NCBI RefSeq assembly: GCF_900112795.1
Contig: NZ_FONA01000017.1
Span: forward strand, 1 to 64,000
Source of the DNA: Thermophagus xiamenensis
GTDB taxonomy: Bacteria; Bacteroidota; Bacteroidia; Bacteroidales; Marinilabiliaceae
Length of the DNA stretch: 64,000 nucleotides
Reading direction: 5' to 3'
Of the stretch, positions 9,583 through 18,219 are shown one piece after another. Both the position numbers and the translations under genes were made by a program. The stretch's first letter is position 1. Each line of letters begins with the position of its first letter. Below the pieces are notes generated by a model, which was given only the letters and a program-made list of their open reading frames with translations, did not search any database and was not told the DNA's origin.

Positions 9583-9830
9583 ACCCCAATAACAAGATTT
9601 TAAAGTTAATGAACCTCTTTAAATTGAAATTTATCGTACGAAGATAAAAACACTTTCTAAATTATTTGTTTTTGCTTTAGCTATTTTATACCTTCAGTAT
9701 ATTTTAACTCCCATAACCTAAAAAAGGGTTATTAGTGGTCAAAAAAGATTGCCAACAACTCTCTATTATTTACATCAAGCATAAAAACAGCTGATCTAAA
9801 ACAAATTTTAGGGACATAAAATATCAGATT

Positions 9831-9864
9831 TTTGTTCGGTATTTATAAATAACTATTAATTTTG
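9831..9864 (+). promoter_or_regulatory. Candidate recQ promoter
   Basis: TTTG at 9831-9834 and TAATTTTG at 9857-9864 match the Bacteroidota -33 and -7 elements with a 22-base spacer, slightly long. The recQ start codon is 82 bases downstream. The divergent tatC-recQ gap (9583-9945) shows no other feature. Confidence 0.5.
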
Positions 9865-9945
9865 TTGGTTTTGGAGGTTCCGCAAAAAAATAAATTTCAT
9901 CAATCTGATATTGTGAAGGATATTGTGAAATAGTTAGATTTTGTT

Positions 9946-12126
9946 ATGACAAAGCAGGTTGACCTAAAAAGGTATTTAAAAAAGCATTTTGGTTTCGATA
10001 CGTTCAAAGGAAACCAGGAAGAAATTATTAAAAATGTTCTCGCCGGGAATGACACATTCGTATTAATGCCCACCGGAGGGGGAAAGTCTCTTTGCTATCA
10101 ACTTCCTGCATTAATATTAGAGGGAACTGCAATCGTTATCTCACCCCTCATCGCCTTAATGAAAAACCAGGTCGATGCCATGCGTAGTTTTAGTGAAGAT
10201 GACGGCATCGCCCATTTTTTAAACTCCTCATTAACAAAATCAGCCATTCAAAAAGTTAAAGAGGATGTAATAGCAGGAAGGACCCGGCTATTGTATGTTG
10301 CGCCTGAGTCACTAACGAAGGAAGAGAATATTCAGTTTCTGAAGCAAGTTAAAATCTCTTTTTATGCGGTGGATGAAGCTCACTGTATTTCGGAATGGGG
10401 CCACGATTTCAGACCGGAATACAGGCGAATTCGCCCCATAATAAATGAGATTGGGGAAGCACCTGTTATTGCCCTTACCGCTACTGCTACGCCTAAAGTT
10501 CAACATGATATTCAGAAAAATCTTGGCATGTTGAATGCCCGCGTTTTTAAGTCTTCCTTTAATCGTCCCAACTTATATTATGAAGTACGTCCAAAAGTTA
10601 ATGCCACAAGGGAAATCATTAAGATATTAAAGGATAATCCCGGAAAATCTGCCATCATATATTGTTTAAGCAGAAAAAAGGTAGAAGAACTAGCCGAAAC
10701 GCTCGTTGTGAATGGCATTAAAGCCCTTGCTTATCATGCCGGGATGGATGCTGCCACCCGAAGCAAGAATCAGGATAAATTCCTGATGGAAGAAATTGAT
10801 GTCATCGTGGCTACCATAGCTTTCGGAATGGGAATAGATAAACCCGACGTCAGAATGGTAATCCACTATGACATTCCTAAAAGCCTTGAAGGCTATTACC
10901 AGGAAACCGGAAGAGCCGGGAGAGACGGTGGCGAAGGAAAATGTATTGCCTTTTACAGCTATAAAGACATTCAAAAGCTGGAAAAGTTCATGCAGGGCAA
11001 ACCCCTGGCCGAGCAGGAAATCGGGAAACAACTCCTTCTCGAAACCGTGGCCTATGCCGAATCTTCTTTATGTAGAAGAAAAACACTTCTCCATTATTTT
11101 GGTGAATCCTATACTGAAGAAAATTGCGGTGCCTGTGATAATTGTCTGAATCCAAAAGAACAATTTGACGGAGAAGAGTACATTTTAAAAGTACTGAATG
11201 TTGTTAAAGAAGTTAAGGAGCGCTTTAAAACAGAGCATATTGTAGACATTTTAACAGGTAAAGTTACAAGCGTTATAAAATCATATCACCATCATGAATT
11301 AGATATTTTCGGATGTGGAGATGATGAAGATGAAAAGTTCTGGCTAGCCGTTATTCGTCAAGCTCTTGTAGCCGGCTTATTATCTAAGGACATTGAAAAC
11401 TATGGCCTGCTTAAATTAACCGATAAAGGTCATCAATATCTTGAAAAGCCATATCAGATTCGGCTTACCCGCGATCACGATTTTGATGAGATGGAACAGG
11501 AATCCCTCTCAGCTGGCGGAACAGCAGCTCTTGACAATACTCTTTTTTCTATGCTGAAAGATTTGAGAAAAAAGATTTCCAAAGAGAAAAAGCTTCCTCC
11601 TTTTGTAATCTTTCAGGATACTTCTCTAGAGGCTATGGCTACCTATTATCCCATAACTCTTGAAGAGTTGCAAAATATGCCGGGTGTTGGAGCAGGAAAA
11701 GCCAAAAGATATGGTAGTGAATTCGTTAAGCTCATTAAACGCCACGTCGAAGAAAACGAGATAGAAAGACCGATGGACATGGTGGTCAAAACCGTGGCCA
11801 ATAAAAGTAAGTTTAAGGTATCTATTATTCAAAGTATTGACCGCCAGATATCACTTGATGACATTGCTGAGTCAAAAGGTATTGACCTACTTGAACTTCT
11901 TAAGGAAATTGAATCTATTGTCTATTCCGGAACAAAAGTAAACATCGATTATTACATCAATCAGGTGATGGATGAAGAACACCGCGATGATATCTTTTAT
12001 TATTTTAAGGAAGATGCCGAAACCGACGATATCAATGTAGCGTTAGAAGAGTTAGGTGAGGATGAGTATTCGGAAGAAGATATCAGAATGGTTAGGATAA
12101 AATTTATTTCTGAAGTAGGCAATTAA
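9946..12126 (+). CDS. recQ: ATP-dependent DNA helicase RecQ
   Basis: A 3'-5' DNA helicase for recombination and fork repair. Walker A is in MPTGGGKSLCYQ (about 41-51) and the DEAH box with the RecQ-specific aromatic loop is VDEAHCISEWGHDFRP (142-157). The second helicase lobe has QETGRAGRDG. A zinc site follows (CRRKTLLHYFGE, then CGACDNC), then the RQC winged helix. An HRDC domain lies near residue 530-600 (FVIFQDTSLEAMATYYP, LQNMPGVGAGKAKRYG). The 726 residues include an acidic C-terminal tail. It is monocistronic and convergent with the next gene, 26 bases away. Confidence 0.97.
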   Translation: MTKQVDLKRYLKKHFGFDTFKGNQEEIIKNVLAGNDTFVLMPTGGGKSLCYQLPALILEGTAIVISPLIALMKNQVDAMRSFSEDDGIAHFLNSSLTKSAIQKVKEDVIAGRTRLLYVAPESLTKEENIQFLKQVKISFYAVDEAHCISEWGHDFRPEYRRIRPIINEIGEAPVIALTATATPKVQHDIQKNLGMLNARVFKSSFNRPNLYYEVRPKVNATREIIKILKDNPGKSAIIYCLSRKKVEELAETLVVNGIKALAYHAGMDAATRSKNQDKFLMEEIDVIVATIAFGMGIDKPDVRMVIHYDIPKSLEGYYQETGRAGRDGGEGKCIAFYSYKDIQKLEKFMQGKPLAEQEIGKQLLLETVAYAESSLCRRKTLLHYFGESYTEENCGACDNCLNPKEQFDGEEYILKVLNVVKEVKERFKTEHIVDILTGKVTSVIKSYHHHELDIFGCGDDEDEKFWLAVIRQALVAGLLSKDIENYGLLKLTDKGHQYLEKPYQIRLTRDHDFDEMEQESLSAGGTAALDNTLFSMLKDLRKKISKEKKLPPFVIFQDTSLEAMATYYPITLEELQNMPGVGAGKAKRYGSEFVKLIKRHVEENEIERPMDMVVKTVANKSKFKVSIIQSIDRQISLDDIAESKGIDLLELLKEIESIVYSGTKVNIDYYINQVMDEEHRDDIFYYFKEDAETDDINVALEELGEDEYSEEDIRMVRIKFISEVGN

Positions 12127-12152
12127 AATTTATGAGGCGAGGACAGATTCTG

Positions 12153-14177
12153 TCAAAACTTTATTCTTAATTGTAAGGTAATATTTGTCTTTTTATTGGA
12201 ACGAATCAATTGGTTTCCACTTCCAATTTCTTCTTTGTCGAAATAATGCCACCTGGCCCACCGAAACCATAGGTGGACTTTTTTGGTGGCTTTGTAATTT
12301 AGTAACATGAGGTAGCGGCAACCTTTACCGTAATAGGCAGGAACCGAAAGAGAATATAATACATCTGGTTCGTAAACATACAATCGGGAAAGATAATCGG
12401 TTGTATTAAATAGTGCCCACTTCGCTGTAATGGTTAGGTTTTCTTTTTGATTCCACCATTTAAGATCCTGCGATATAAGATTTCCTTTTTCATTTAAAGT
12501 ATCCCCTCTAACCAGTTGCCATTGGAGGAGGGTAGTAAATTGCCAATAAGCAGCAATATTTTGGCGATATTGACATTTTATCAGATTTATTTGTTGTTTA
12601 AAAACGGTATTTTCATTGGTATTAAACTGAGTATTTTGCGGTTTTTCTTTATACCGAAATTTTATATGCCAGTTTCTTTCACTATTACCCGATTGAATAT
12701 TAGTCATCCAATCAAAACCCGAAGAAGGGGCATCAATACCATACTTAACCCAATTAAACTTAAAATAATCGAAATAAGATGACACGGTAAAAAAGGGGAA
12801 CTCCCATGTTATTCCGGTATAGAAGCCGGTTTCTCCGGAAAAACTACTACTCTCTGTCATTGGCCCTGCTAATGGCGCCTGGTAACGAACCGGAATTCTT
12901 CTATAATTCAGCGCCAATGTGAAACCCGAAGCAGCATTCCAACTCATTCCCTGGTATAAGGCAAGATGAGAAAAATCATCAAAAGCAACCTCCCCATATA
13001 AAATACATTTTTGAAATCCTGAAACATAAGATATCCAACTGTTTTGGTTATCTGTTCCACTAAAGTAAAACTTATTGTAAGGTTCAAGGTTGGGGCAAAG
13101 CGCTTTATTAAGGTGATAATTTAGATGCCCCACATCCAGATTTAATTGTTTACCATAGTAGGAGATTCTCCCGCCTGTAATAAATTCTTGAATATTATGA
13201 CGTTGTTCCAGTTCAGTTTTGGTACGATGTAAACCATCCTCTTTGAAACCAGAAAAACAACTATCTGAATTATTTCTTCCATCTCTTCTATTCATCGAAA
13301 AGAAGGGGGATATAAATAGATTATTTCGCCCCATTGTAAGATAAGCCCCATTTAAACCTGAAGACTCAGCCGCCGACAGAGAACAACGAAATCCAGGTCG
13401 CCGATTTCTATTGGTCACGGCGAAGGAACTTTTAAGCTGCGGGAACCCTGTTTGGACAGCCAATCCTTGTCCTGCACTCATCTGATAACGTCCAATACCC
13501 ACCTCTTTTATCCAACAATTTTGAAATTTATAATGCACATATCCAGAAAATAAGTCAAATGTATTTATCCCTTTCGAGAACATTGGTTCTCCTGCATCTT
13601 TTTTTGCTACCATTCCTGCTTCAATACCACGATTACTCTTTATATTCAATCTTTGATAAAAATCCAGGGGACTTCCCAAATAGGGAATATTACCCTCTTC
13701 ATCAGGCTTATAGCCCTCGGCCTTCTCAAGAGTGTAAAAGCCTCTTAAAAAAAGATCACCCCAAATTTTTAAAGATGAGAGCTTTGGTTCAGCAGATCCA
13801 AAATAAATAAGAGGTTCAAGGTTTTTAATGATTTCAATATCTAGTCCTTCAACAGCCTGTAGCTCATAAATGGATAAATAGGGCCCATTTACATATCTTT
13901 TAAATAAAATATTCTCAATTTGCCAATCACTCAAAAAAAAGATCCGCTCCAAATCTTCACGCTCTGCTGTATTAATATTTATAGGATTATTAAATAAATC
14001 AAGAATATCTTCAATCAGTAATATTAAATCATCCTCATCGGCGTCGGCAGCATATTCAACGACTAAATCCTCGGCCCACCGTTGTATTTCTGTAACATTT
14101 TGCGAATAAACCGATGGGTTAAACAGAACAACTAAAAATACCAATGAAATTTCTACAATTGTTAAACTCAATTTCAT
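12153..14177 (-). CDS. Helix-hairpin-helix protein with predicted outer-membrane barrel
   Basis: A secreted protein starting with a signal peptide (MKLSLTIVEISLVFLVVLFN, cleavage near SVYSQ). Residues about 70-125 carry ComEA-like helix-hairpin-helix segments (NPININTAEREDLERIF, ISIYELQAVEGLDIEIIKNL-like). The remaining roughly 500 residues alternate aromatic and polar residues, as expected of beta strands, and end in a strand finishing with F (ITLQLRIKF), typical of outer-membrane barrels. Family members occur in Bacteroidota without a settled function. Upstream is a PorQ-like barrel gene, now separated by two repeat elements whose CAT end is this gene's start codon. A role in surface secretion or envelope assembly is only a guess. 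Confidence 0.7.
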   Translation of the reverse strand: MKLSLTIVEISLVFLVVLFNPSVYSQNVTEIQRWAEDLVVEYAADADEDDLILLIEDILDLFNNPININTAEREDLERIFFLSDWQIENILFKRYVNGPYLSIYELQAVEGLDIEIIKNLEPLIYFGSAEPKLSSLKIWGDLFLRGFYTLEKAEGYKPDEEGNIPYLGSPLDFYQRLNIKSNRGIEAGMVAKKDAGEPMFSKGINTFDLFSGYVHYKFQNCWIKEVGIGRYQMSAGQGLAVQTGFPQLKSSFAVTNRNRRPGFRCSLSAAESSGLNGAYLTMGRNNLFISPFFSMNRRDGRNNSDSCFSGFKEDGLHRTKTELEQRHNIQEFITGGRISYYGKQLNLDVGHLNYHLNKALCPNLEPYNKFYFSGTDNQNSWISYVSGFQKCILYGEVAFDDFSHLALYQGMSWNAASGFTLALNYRRIPVRYQAPLAGPMTESSSFSGETGFYTGITWEFPFFTVSSYFDYFKFNWVKYGIDAPSSGFDWMTNIQSGNSERNWHIKFRYKEKPQNTQFNTNENTVFKQQINLIKCQYRQNIAAYWQFTTLLQWQLVRGDTLNEKGNLISQDLKWWNQKENLTITAKWALFNTTDYLSRLYVYEPDVLYSLSVPAYYGKGCRYLMLLNYKATKKVHLWFRWARWHYFDKEEIGSGNQLIRSNKKTNITLQLRIKF

Positions 14178-14278
14178 TCGTATATAATTTATTTAACTCA
14201 TTGGCCGAATGGAACTCACATGGCTTAATAAAGTTTATACATGTCCTTTTGTGGCAACAGCCGCCATGCTCGTTTCAT
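14175..14278 (-). repeat. Intergenic modular repeat, copy B (short form)
   Basis: Plus-strand CATTCG pairs with CGAATG in the first stem, a compensated version of CATCAG/CTGATG in other copies. The second stem ends in GCCATGCTCGTTTCAT. The first CAT (14175-14177) is the start codon of the downstream minus-strand gene, so the start codon lies inside the stem. The last CAT is shared with copy C. Confidence 0.88.
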
Positions 14279-14531
14279 CCGTATATAATTTACTTACTTC
14301 ATTGATATATTGGTTATTAAAAGTAGTCATTAGTGGTTAGTCGTTAGTTTTTAGTGATTAGTCTATTTATCACGCCAATCTCACCAATCTCTTCAATCCA
14401 TTCAATCTCCTTATCTAACGACCTATTGGGCCTATTAACCTATTGGCCTATTGGCCTTTCCAGCATGCGCACTTCTGCCACTATTATTTTTATACATGTT
14501 CCTGTGGCAAAAGGCGACATGCTCAATTCAT
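14276..14531 (-). repeat. Intergenic modular repeat, copy C (long form)
   Basis: A head-to-tail neighbour of copy B. The left module (CATCCGTATATAATTTAC, then ATTGATATATTG) and the right module (TTTATACATG through GACATGCTCAATTCAT) are separated by a direct-repeat-rich insert made of GTCATTAGTGGTTAGTC-like and CCTATTGGCC-like units. It ends two bases from the stop codon of the next gene. Copies B and C together fill the whole gap 14178-14533. Confidence 0.8.
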
Positions 14532-14533
14532 GC

Positions 14534-15367
14534 CTATTTACCTTTACTGCCACCAAAGCAATAGGTAATCCCAACATTAGTACTTAATCCTAAAGTATCA
14601 TGGTGATTCCCGGCAATCTTAACTTCAATATTATTCCAGCTAATATTTGTTCCAATAGCCAACCGCAGAGGTTTTGCAGAAATGGCACCACAAAATTCAA
14701 CCATTCGGTGAACCTGTGCATTCAGCCCAAAAGCGTAAACCATAGTTGAATAATCTGAGCGTTGTAGAATATCCAACGTCAAGTAGAATTCATCTGACAA
14801 TTTGGAAATACAAGCAACGGCTATTGAGGTTGGTAAAATCTGTTCGTTATATTCATCGGCAAAGCCTTGCCTGGCTGGATTGTTTACGGACACCGCCACA
14901 TCAACATTATGATAAGCTTTATATCGAAAACCCGCATCTACAATCAACGCCCCTACTTTTGAATGATTTTGAATTCGTCTTAGGAAATACTCGAATCTAA
15001 AGCCAAATTGCAGGTCGGGTGAAAGGGCCCGGGCAAACGTTGCACTCAAATTTTGAATGTTATAAAGATTTTCCCCGTATTTTGAATACGCTAATCCTAA
15101 TTTAATTAAGGAAGAGGGGATAATACAAAAAGCCGATTGAGCACTTAATGCTTTCAATTGATAAGCATTATGATATCCAATCCCTGTTACAACCTTATTA
15201 AAATGATAAATACCAGCAGGATTGGAAAATAATGCCCAGGCAGTGGAGTCACTGGCACCGGAAAGTCCCAGAGCCTTGGTGGATGGTGAAGGAAATTCAT
15301 AAGCCTGAGTAAAAGAAGAAACAGTAAGGTTGACCAGAAGTCCAAAAACGTAAAACTTCCTGAACAT
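14534..15367 (-). CDS. PorV/PorQ-like outer-membrane beta-barrel protein
   Basis: A 277-residue exported protein with signal peptide MFRKFYVFGLLVNLTVSSFTQA. The mature N-terminus has the family feature of a short conserved entry (STKALGLSGASDSTAWALFSNPAGI), in which NPAG is the hallmark of the PorV/PorQ/UPF0164 barrels. Later strands end with GLSTNVGITYCFG. Members take part in type IX secretion or act as related outer-membrane barrels, but nothing here proves a T9SS role. It is transcribed toward the HhH/barrel gene. Without the two repeat elements between them, the stop would lie two bases from the next start, which suggests an ancestral operon. Confidence 0.75.
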   Translation of the reverse strand: MFRKFYVFGLLVNLTVSSFTQAYEFPSPSTKALGLSGASDSTAWALFSNPAGIYHFNKVVTGIGYHNAYQLKALSAQSAFCIIPSSLIKLGLAYSKYGENLYNIQNLSATFARALSPDLQFGFRFEYFLRRIQNHSKVGALIVDAGFRYKAYHNVDVAVSVNNPARQGFADEYNEQILPTSIAVACISKLSDEFYLTLDILQRSDYSTMVYAFGLNAQVHRMVEFCGAISAKPLRLAIGTNISWNNIEVKIAGNHHDTLGLSTNVGITYCFGGSKGK

Positions 15368-15507
15368 CTCGGGTCTTAGTATTAATTACCAATTTTAATA
15401 AAATTCGGGTTTTAAACCCAGTTCATTTAAAAACTGCTTTTTAGGCAGAGATTATCAAAACGGTTCAAAATACTGCTACCAATTTAAAAATATCAACAAT
15501 AAAAGAA

Positions 15508-16116
15508 TTAAAAAACGTATAAAAGACTCAGCAAAACTACCCCTAAACCAACAAGATACCCAATAAAAACCTGCAATGGGGTATGAGCCTTTAAATAAAG
15601 ACGAGCAGTGGCTACTATTCCGGATATCAGGACCATTATGGAAAGTAAAAGTAAAAGGTCTATTCCATAACGGAATATTAAGGCCAAAATCAAACCGGTT
15701 ACTCCACCTATGGCAAGAGCATGCAAACTAATCTTCCAGTAGATAGAAATCACTGATGAAAGTATTACTGCAAAAAAGGAAGCCAACAAAAATGATTCGA
15801 TCAAAGATGAAATATTAAGCCGAAAAAGAAGAAAATACCCCAAAAAGAAGAAAATCGCCGAAGACAAAGCAGGGGCTATACGCTCCCGGGAAGTCTCCAT
15901 TTCGAAGCTCTTAATAACTTTGGTTTGTAAAAATAATGGAAGAAGGGATAATGGCAATAAACATGTTGATGCAAAAACTACAATATATACAATTCGCTTT
16001 ATAGAAAAAGGTAACAATGAATGATGAGGTACAACATTCAGAATAAAAAATGTCCCCAAAGAGGGCATTAACATTGGGTGAAATAAGTAGGAGAGTATTT
16101 TACTTAAACGCCTCAT
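15508..16116 (-). CDS. PAP2-like integral membrane protein
   Basis: A 202-residue membrane protein with about six hydrophobic segments. The segments KISLHALAIGGVTG and ATARLYLKAHTPLQVFIGYLVG resemble the histidine motifs of PAP2 phosphatases, which dephosphorylate lipid carriers or phospholipids. The N-terminal KxxxxxxRP motif is not evident, so activity is uncertain. It follows rpoN on the same strand after 487 bases of repeat elements. Four bases separate its start codon from copy D. Confidence 0.6.
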   Translation of the reverse strand: MRRLSKILSYLFHPMLMPSLGTFFILNVVPHHSLLPFSIKRIVYIVVFASTCLLPLSLLPLFLQTKVIKSFEMETSRERIAPALSSAIFFFLGYFLLFRLNISSLIESFLLASFFAVILSSVISIYWKISLHALAIGGVTGLILALIFRYGIDLLLLLSIMVLISGIVATARLYLKAHTPLQVFIGYLVGLGVVLLSLLYVF

Positions 16117-16117
16117 T

Positions 16118-16154
16118 CATTCGTATATAATTTATTTAACTCATTGGCCGAATG
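16118..16154 (-). repeat. Intergenic modular repeat, copy D (left module only)
   Basis: Only the first stem-loop remains (CATTCG pairing with CGAATG, 37 bases). It is followed by unrelated or decayed sequence up to about 16310. It lies directly upstream of the PAP2-like start codon, in the same orientation as the other copies. Confidence 0.7.
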
Positions 16155-16310
16155 GAATTTGCGCGAAATTTAATGGAAAACCATTCATATTGTCGGAACT
16201 CCACTCCATATTGGATTCGTAAAAATAATATAGCCTAATAAAAGAATACTTTTTGACAAATATAACACAGTAAAAAGAGAGACTCAACTACCAAACTAAT
16301 TTCTCACTTT

Positions 16311-16505
16311 CATCAGTATAAATTTTGCTTACCTCATTGATATATTGCTTCTTAAAGGTTGTCATTAGTGGTTAGTCATTAGTTATTTAACACTAACCAC
16401 TTGTTGACTAATGACTAATCACTAAAAACTTATGCTGCCTGTGCACTTCTGCCTTTGTCATTTATACATGTTCTTTTGTGGCAAAAGTCGCCATGCTCGT
16501 TTCAT
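16311..16505 (-). repeat. Intergenic modular repeat, copy E (long form)
   Basis: Begins CATCAGTATAAATTTTGC and continues ATTGATATATTG. Its insert contains the 10-base inverted repeat AGTGGTTAGT and ACTAACCACT plus further GACTAATGACTAATC units and CTGCC-rich text. The right module ends GCCATGCTCGTTTCAT, whose CAT is shared with copy F. Confidence 0.85.
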
Positions 16506-16607
16506 CCGTATAAAATTTATCTAAGTTATTGGCCGGATGGAACTCGCATGACTTAAATTTATACATGTTCTTATTGTGACAAATCTTCTTGGTCATGCTC
16601 GTTTCAT
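16503..16607 (-). repeat. Intergenic modular repeat, copy F (short form)
   Basis: The first stem is CATCCG/CGGATG and the second GCATGAC/GTCATGC; both are compensated relative to other copies. The right end overlaps the rpoN stop codon: the TGA at 16604-16606 is formed by the element terminus (ATGAAACGAG in the rpoN sense). Confidence 0.88.
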
Positions 16608-18055
16608 TGCAATTCTTTTCTGAGGCGAGCCACAGGAATGTTCAATTGTTCCCGGTATTTAGCGACCGTGCGACGTGCAATGTTGTAAGATTTTTCTTGC
16701 AATATTTTAGCCAGCTTGTCGTCAGTAAGGGGTTTTCTTTTGTCCTCATTTTCTATACAATCCTGAAGAATTCGTTTAATTTCACGGGTAGATACCTCCT
16801 CACCGGAATCAGTTTGCAGGCCTTCAGAAAAGAAAAATTTAAGCGGGAAAATACCAAAATGTGTTTGAATATATTTACTGTTCGAAACCCTGGATACTGT
16901 TGAGATATCAAGATTGGTTCTGTCAGCAATATCTTTCAGTATCATTGGTTTTAGTTTTGTTTCATCCCCTTCAAGGAAATATTCATATTGATAATCCACA
17001 ATGGCCTGCATAACGGTCATTAATGTTTGCTGACGCTGTTTTATGGCATCGATAAACCATTTAGCAGAATCCAGCTTTTGTTTGACAAACATCAATGCCT
17101 CTTTTTGTTCCTTGCTTTGATTCTTTTTATTGGCCTGATAATCCTCAAACATTTCGGAATAAGTATGGCTTATTCTGAGCTCAGGAACATTCCGATTGTT
17201 AAGAGAAAGCTTTGGTTTCCCATCTTCAATATCAAGAATAAAATCGGGGATTATGTGTTGTATAGTTTTGGTAACCGGATTACTATATGAACTCCCGGGT
17301 TTTGGGTTAAGCTTCAAAATTTCATCAAGAATAGCCTTTAGTTCACCCGTTTCCAGGTGCATTCTTTTTTCAATCTTATCATAATGCTTCCGGGTAAACT
17401 CCTCAAAATGGTGCTTTATCAGATGAAACGCTTTTTGTATAAGCGGATCATTCAAATCTTTTCTCTTAAGCTGAAGCATTAAACACTCTCGTAAATCACG
17501 GGCACCTACTCCAGGGGGGTCAAAATCCTGTACTATTTCGAGAACTTCTAGTGCCTCTACCTCCTCAATTTCAACGTTCTGAGAAAAGGCAATATCATCA
17601 ATGATTTCATCGATTTCTCTTCGTAAATATCCGTCCTCATCAATGTTGCCAATGATGTATTCAGCAATCAAAGCCTGGCGCTCACTTAGAATACGTAAAC
17701 CCATTTGAGAGATGAGGTGCTCATGAAAGGTCGTTCCCGAAGAAAAAGGAACATCCTCTTGCTTATCATCTTTTGAAAAGTTACGGGCACTTAATTTATA
17801 GGCGGGAATGTCTTCATTTTGAATATACTCATCAATAGACATTTCATCTTTTTCATTGTCGTTTTCAGCAACCGGTTCCTCTTCTTCTTCAGAATCACGA
17901 GATTCCCCTTCCAATTCGAGCACGGGATTTTTTTCCAACTCTTCCTTTATGCGTTGCTCAAGTTGGGTAGTAGGAATCTCCAAAAGCTTAATAACCTGTA
18001 TCTGAAGAGGAGATAATTTCTGTAATAGTTTTTGCTGTAAACTCTGTTTTAACAT
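16604..18055 (-). CDS. rpoN: RNA polymerase sigma-54 factor RpoN
   Basis: The alternative sigma factor that recognises -24/-12 promoters and needs an AAA+ activator. Region I is Gln/Leu-rich (MLKQSLQQKLLQKLSPLQIQ) and is followed by ELEKNPVLE and an acidic linker. The core-binding domain contains LREIDEIIDDIAF-like text, and a helix-turn-helix region precedes the C-terminal RpoN box ARRTVAKYRE, 15 residues from the end. The 483 residues are normal. Its stop codon falls in repeat copy F. No activator gene is in the window. Confidence 0.97.
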   Translation of the reverse strand: MLKQSLQQKLLQKLSPLQIQVIKLLEIPTTQLEQRIKEELEKNPVLELEGESRDSEEEEEPVAENDNEKDEMSIDEYIQNEDIPAYKLSARNFSKDDKQEDVPFSSGTTFHEHLISQMGLRILSERQALIAEYIIGNIDEDGYLRREIDEIIDDIAFSQNVEIEEVEALEVLEIVQDFDPPGVGARDLRECLMLQLKRKDLNDPLIQKAFHLIKHHFEEFTRKHYDKIEKRMHLETGELKAILDEILKLNPKPGSSYSNPVTKTIQHIIPDFILDIEDGKPKLSLNNRNVPELRISHTYSEMFEDYQANKKNQSKEQKEALMFVKQKLDSAKWFIDAIKQRQQTLMTVMQAIVDYQYEYFLEGDETKLKPMILKDIADRTNLDISTVSRVSNSKYIQTHFGIFPLKFFFSEGLQTDSGEEVSTREIKRILQDCIENEDKRKPLTDDKLAKILQEKSYNIARRTVAKYREQLNIPVARLRKELQ

Positions 18056-18219
18056 TCCCTTTTCCCGTTTTTAACCTGTTGGTCTATTACAAAAATACAG
18101 TAATTTGGACAATTCAGAAAACATCATAGACATTTTAAAGAACTGAATCATAATCTCTCCAAAAACACTTAAATATTCTCAGGTATTCCACAAACTTTCC
18201 TTTTACAAAATAATAAAGA

